Source: Thermus islandicus DSM 21543 (GTDB lineage Bacteria; Deinococcota; Deinococci; Deinococcales; Thermaceae). From it: 64,000 nt of DNA. Position numbers and translations under genes: made by a program. Shown here one piece after another: positions 60,603-64,000 of this stretch (positions are counted from its first letter, which is position 1; each line of letters starts with the position of its first letter). The notes under the pieces were generated by a model, which saw only the letters and a program-made list of their open reading frames with translations, was not told the DNA's origin and ran no database searches. The stretch covers positions 62,001-126,000 of the forward strand of contig NZ_ATXJ01000004.1 of assembly GCF_000421625.1 (NCBI RefSeq), in the 5' to 3' direction.

Positions 60603-61323
60603 CAAGTGGGCCCAGATCAAGCGGAAGAAGGCCGCGAACGACCTGAAGCGCGGCAAGATCATCTCCAAGCACCTTAGGGCCATCCAGGCAGCGGCCCGGG
60701 CCGGAGGAAGCCCTTACCCCGAGGCCAACGTACAGCTACGGAACGCCATTGAGGCCGCCCGGGCCGAGGACGTGCCCATGGAGAACATTGAGCGCCTCCT
60801 GCAGAAGCTCCAAGGGGGCGGGGAGGGCGCGGAGCAGTACGAAGAGGTGGTCTACGAGGGGTACGCCCCCGGGGGGGTGGCCGTCTTGGTCTACGCCCTC
60901 ACCGACAACCGCAACCGCACCGCCAGCGAGGTGCGCCACGTTTTCACCAAGCACGGGGGCTCCTTGGGCACCTCCGGAAGCGTGGCCTGGCAGTTTGAAC
61001 GGAAAGGGATCCTCGTCTGTGAGAACAGCGAGGCCGCCCAGGAGGCCGCCATTGAGCTTGGGGCCTGGGACCTGGAGGAGGAAGGGGAAAGCCTCACCGT
61101 GTACACCGATCCGGCCGACGTCTACCGCATCGCCGAGGAGCTGCGGCGGCGGGGCGTGCGGGTGGAGGCGGTGGAGGTGGCCCAGCACCCGCAGAACACC
61201 GTAACCCTTTCCCCGGAGGAGGCGGCCAAGGTGATGCGCCTGGTGGAGGCGCTAGAGGACCTGGACGACGTCCAGCACGTCTACACCAACCTAGACCCCG
61301 CGGGCCTCCAGGTGGAGGCCTAG
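60589..61323 (+). CDS. yebC: YebC/PmpR family protein
   Basis: A 244-residue protein with MAGHSKWAQIKRKK at the N-terminus and the conserved VVYEGYAPGGVAVLV and TDNRNRTASEVRHVFTKHGG stretches. It was long called a transcriptional regulator; more recent work ties the family to translation of proline-rich stretches or to mitochondrial TACO1. TATAAT at 60569-60574 lies inside the antiporter gene, so yebC may have its own promoter with a 14-nt leader. Confidence 0.94.
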   Translation: MAGHSKWAQIKRKKAANDLKRGKIISKHLRAIQAAARAGGSPYPEANVQLRNAIEAARAEDVPMENIERLLQKLQGGGEGAEQYEEVVYEGYAPGGVAVLVYALTDNRNRTASEVRHVFTKHGGSLGTSGSVAWQFERKGILVCENSEAAQEAAIELGAWDLEEEGESLTVYTDPADVYRIAEELRRRGVRVEAVEVAQHPQNTVTLSPEEAAKVMRLVEALEDLDDVQHVYTNLDPAGLQVEA

Positions 61324-61357
61324 TACCCCCCCCGAAGTCCCCGCAAGGGTATAAGGC

Positions 61358-64000
61358 CTACTCCTTCTTACGCCTCTTCTCCTCCCGCATGAGGCGGCGG
61401 CGCTCCGCCCGGGAGAGCCCCGGCTGGGGAGGGGGGGTGGAGGGGCGTTTCTTGGCCACCCCAAAGACCCCGGCCTCCTGGGGCTTGGCCTCGGGCTCGG
61501 GCACGGGGGTGTAGGGGGCCGGGCGCACGGGCTCGGCCTCCACCTTGAGGCGGAAGAGGAACTTGGCCACCTCCCCCTTGATGGAGGCCACCATCTCGTT
61601 GAAGAGGCGGGTGGCCTCAAACTTGTACTCCTGGAAGGGGTCCTTCTGGCCGTAGCCCCGGAGGAAGATCCCCTGGCGGAGGACGTCCAGGTTGTGCAGG
61701 TGCTCCTTCCAGGCGGAGTCCACCACGTTGAGGATCACGAAGCGCTCCACCGCCCGCATGAGGGGAGGGGTGAGCTCCCTTTCCCGGGCCTCGTAGGCCT
61801 TCAGGGCCGCCTCCACCAGCCGCTCCACCCCTTCCTCGGCCTTGAGGGCGCGGAGCTCGGGGAAGGGGAAGCCCTCGAGCTGGGGGACCGTGTCCAGGAG
61901 GGCAGCCCTGAGGGCCTCGAGGTCCCAGTCCTCCGGGTGGACCTGGGGGTTTAGGTGGTTCTCGGCGATGGCCGCCACCGTCTCCTCCACCATCCCCAAG
62001 GCGGCCTCCCGCACCTCCTCGTCCTTCCCCAGGAGGATCAGGCGGCGCTGGGCGTAGATGACCTCCCGCTGGCGGGCCATCACGTCGTCAAACTGGAGGA
62101 GCTGCTTGCGGATGGCGAAGTTTCGGTCCTCCACCCGCTTCTGGGCCCTCTCTATGGAGCGGCTCACCATGGGGTGTTCAATGGGCTCGGAGTCGTCAAA
62201 GCCCATCCGGTCCAGCATGGCGATGACCCGGTCGGAGGCGAAGAGGCGCATGAGGTCGTCGTCAAAGGAGACGTAGAAGCGGCTCCCCCCCGGGTCCCCC
62301 TGGCGCCCCGCGCGGCCCCGGAGCTGGTTGTCTATGCGGCGGGACTCGTGCCGCTCCGTGCCGAGGATGAAAAGCCCCCCCAGCTTCCTCACCCTCTCCT
62401 CGTCGGCCCGGCACTCCTCCCGGATCTCGCGAATCCTGTGAAGAAGCTCCTCCCTCACCCCGAGCTCGGCCGCAAGGGCCCGGGCCTCCTCCTCCTGGCC
62501 CGCCACCATCTTCTTGATGAGGAGCTCCACCTTCCACTCGTAGCGGCTATAGCCCTCCTTCTCCAGAAGGGCGGCGGCCAGGTACTCGGGGTTGCCCCCG
62601 AGCTTGATGTCCGTGCCCCGGCCCGCCATGTTGGTGGCGATGGTGACGGTCTTGGAGCGGCCCGCCTGGGCGACGATCTCCGCCTCCTTGTCGTGGTGCT
62701 TGGCGTTTAGGACCTGGTGGGGGATGCCCTGGCGGAGAACGGAGAGGGTGTGCACCGCCCGCTTAAGCCCCTCCCAGGCCGTGCGCAGGGCCCCTTTTGG
62801 GGGAACGAGGCCCTCAAAGGGGGCGAGGTCCTCGTCCTTGAGGCCCGTGGGCCTTTCCAAAAGCTTCCTCAGGCGCTCCCACTCGGGGCCCTGTTGCTTG
62901 GCGCTGGCCTTCTTGAAAAGCTCCACCCGCATCTCCAGGCGCGGGAAGTACAGCCTGGGCTCTTTGAGCATCTGGGAGAGCCTTTCGGACTTCTCAATGC
63001 TGATGGTGCCCACCAGGACGGGCTGGCCCCGCTCGTACTTTTCGGCGATCTCCTCCACCACGGCGTAGAACTTCCCCTTCTCCGTCCGGTAGACCACGTC
63101 GGGGAAGTCCACGCGGATCATGGGCCGGTTGGTGGGGATCACCACCACGTCCATGCCGTAGATCTCCTGGAACTCCTTCTCCTCGGTCTTGGCGGTGCCG
63201 GTCATCCCCGCCCGCTTCTCGTAGAGGCGGAAGAAGTTCTGGTAGGTGATGGTGGCCAGGGTCTGGTTCTCCCGCTCAATCCGGACCCCCTCCTTGGCCT
63301 CAATGGCCTGGTGGAGCCCCTCCCCGTAACGCCGGCCCGGCATGAGGCGGCCCGTGAACTCGTCCACGATGATGACCTGGCCGTCTTGGACGATGTAGTC
63401 GCGGTCCCGGTGGTAGAGCTCCTTGGCCCGGATGGCCTGGATGAGCATGTGGGCGAGCTCCATGTTCTCCGGGCTGAAAAGCCCCTCCACCCCGAGGAGC
63501 TTCTCCGCCTTGGCGATGCCCTGGAGGGTGAGGTGGACGGAGCGGTTCTTCTCCTCAATGGTGTAGTCCCCCGTGGGCTCCTTCCGCACCCCGGGCTCGG
63601 CGGGCAGGCCCCTCTCCAGCTTCTTGGCGATCTCGGCCATCCTGTAGTAGAGGTCGGTGGCCTTCTCGGCGGGGCCACTGATGATGAGGGGGGTGCGGGC
63701 CTCGTCAATGAGGATGGAGTCCACCTCGTCAATGATGGCGTAGTGGAGGGGGTGATCGTGGCGGAGGACGAGCTGCTCGGGGCTTATCGCCATGTTGTCC
63801 CGGAGGTAGTCAAAGCCGAGCTCGGAGTTGGTCACGTAGGTGACGTCGCAAAGGTAAGCCCGGCGGCGCTCCTCGGGGGTGGAAGCGTGCTGGATGACCC
63901 CCACGGAGAGGCCCAGGCCCCGGTAGACGGGCCCCATCCACTCGGCGTCGCGCCGGGCCAGGTAGTCGTTCACCGTGACCACGTGGACGCCTTTGCCGGT
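61358..64000 (-). CDS. secA: protein translocase ATPase SecA, N-terminus beyond window
   Basis: The motor of Sec export. The window holds about the last 880 residues; at the edge the frame reads [23 protein letters not shown], so about 100 residues with Walker A lie outside. [15 protein letters not shown] is Walker B (DEAD), [10 protein letters not shown] is motif V/VI region, and [13 protein letters not shown] motif VI. The C-terminus ends [12 protein letters not shown], without the Cys/His zinc tail that binds SecB in many bacteria. Only 34 bp separate it from the convergent yebC. Confidence 0.96.
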   Translation of the reverse strand, partial: TGKGVHVVTVNDYLARRDAEWMGPVYRGLGLSVGVIQHASTPEERRRAYLCDVTYVTNSELGFDYLRDNMAISPEQLVLRHDHPLHYAIIDEVDSILIDEARTPLIISGPAEKATDLYYRMAEIAKKLERGLPAEPGVRKEPTGDYTIEEKNRSVHLTLQGIAKAEKLLGVEGLFSPENMELAHMLIQAIRAKELYHRDRDYIVQDGQVIIVDEFTGRLMPGRRYGEGLHQAIEAKEGVRIERENQTLATITYQNFFRLYEKRAGMTGTAKTEEKEFQEIYGMDVVVIPTNRPMIRVDFPDVVYRTEKGKFYAVVEEIAEKYERGQPVLVGTISIEKSERLSQMLKEPRLYFPRLEMRVELFKKASAKQQGPEWERLRKLLERPTGLKDEDLAPFEGLVPPKGALRTAWEGLKRAVHTLSVLRQGIPHQVLNAKHHDKEAEIVAQAGRSKTVTIATNMAGRGTDIKLGGNPEYLAAALLEKEGYSRYEWKVELLIKKMVAGQEEEARALAAELGVREELLHRIREIREECRADEERVRKLGGLFILGTERHESRRIDNQLRGRAGRQGDPGGSRFYVSFDDDLMRLFASDRVIAMLDRMGFDDSEPIEHPMVSRSIERAQKRVEDRNFAIRKQLLQFDDVMARQREVIYAQRRLILLGKDEEVREAALGMVEETVAAIAENHLNPQVHPEDWDLEALRAALLDTVPQLEGFPFPELRALKAEEGVERLVEAALKAYEARERELTPPLMRAVERFVILNVVDSAWKEHLHNLDVLRQGIFLRGYGQKDPFQEYKFEATRLFNEMVASIKGEVAKFLFRLKVEAEPVRPAPYTPVPEPEAKPQEAGVFGVAKKRPSTPPPQPGLSRAERRRLMREEKRRKKE

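Overview
The window is high-GC, gene-dense chromosomal DNA from a Thermus species. The evidence is the strong G/C bias at third codon positions, a 618-residue methionyl-tRNA synthetase with one zinc knuckle, an N1-aminopropylagmatine-type SpeE, a TTHA0370-like minimal flavoprotein, a FemAB protein, and very frequent leaderless starts in which a TANNNT -10 box lies 6-8 nt before the initiation codon. I see no rRNA, tRNA, CRISPR array, insertion sequence or prophage, and no gene-free stretch longer than about 210 bases.

Layout. 1-8.2 kb: a PASTA protein cut by the window edge, a minimal FAD protein, an SDR dehydrogenase plus alanyl-tRNA editing hydrolase, a truncated HEPN-nucleotidyltransferase fused end-to-start with an RsuA-type pseudouridine synthase, a VanW protein, a small cupin-like protein and topA. 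8.3-16 kb: DUF456, lgt, a MalY/PatB aminotransferase, Hsp20, a rhodanese/MBL-hydrolase/zinc-ribbon operon, OsmC and an MFS exporter. 15.2-24 kb: the PEP synthase regulator and ppsA as neighbours, a CoA-transferase, a membrane HtrA protease, a P1 peptidase, and a class II aldolase coupled to an alcohol dehydrogenase. 24-28 kb: a MoxR-DUF58-vWA-vWA operon. 28-34 kb: a rearranged division/envelope cluster (ftsX, EnvC-like factor, hpf, ftsE, ctpA). 34-45 kb: metG, rpiA-bcp, an adenosine-specific kinase family protein, chrA, mqnC, trpBA, thyX, ligA. 45-52 kb: BMP solute receptor and ABC ATPase, then a five-gene envelope operon (response regulator, FemAB, LptC-like, two LptA-like), then pheA. 52.5-64 kb: a CBS-ACT protein, a small beta-barrel, Skp, FtsK, a SpeD-like pseudoenzyme with speE, a DsbA-like oxidoreductase, a Kef-type antiporter, yebC, and secA cut by the window end.

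Points that stand out: (i) a family of short intergenic repeats, five copies or partial copies, all found between convergent genes; (ii) terminator hairpins placed directly before the ribosome-binding sites of metG and trpB, each preceded by a tiny leader ORF, suggesting attenuation; (iii) a SpeD homologue that has lost the serine from which the pyruvoyl cofactor is made, next to speE; (iv) an LptC/LptA/LptA-like cassette in a genus generally considered to lack LPS, in one operon with a peptidoglycan cross-bridge enzyme and a response regulator with an unrecognised output domain; (v) ftsE and ftsX split onto opposite strands. None of these is proven novel from sequence alone; each is stated with a test.
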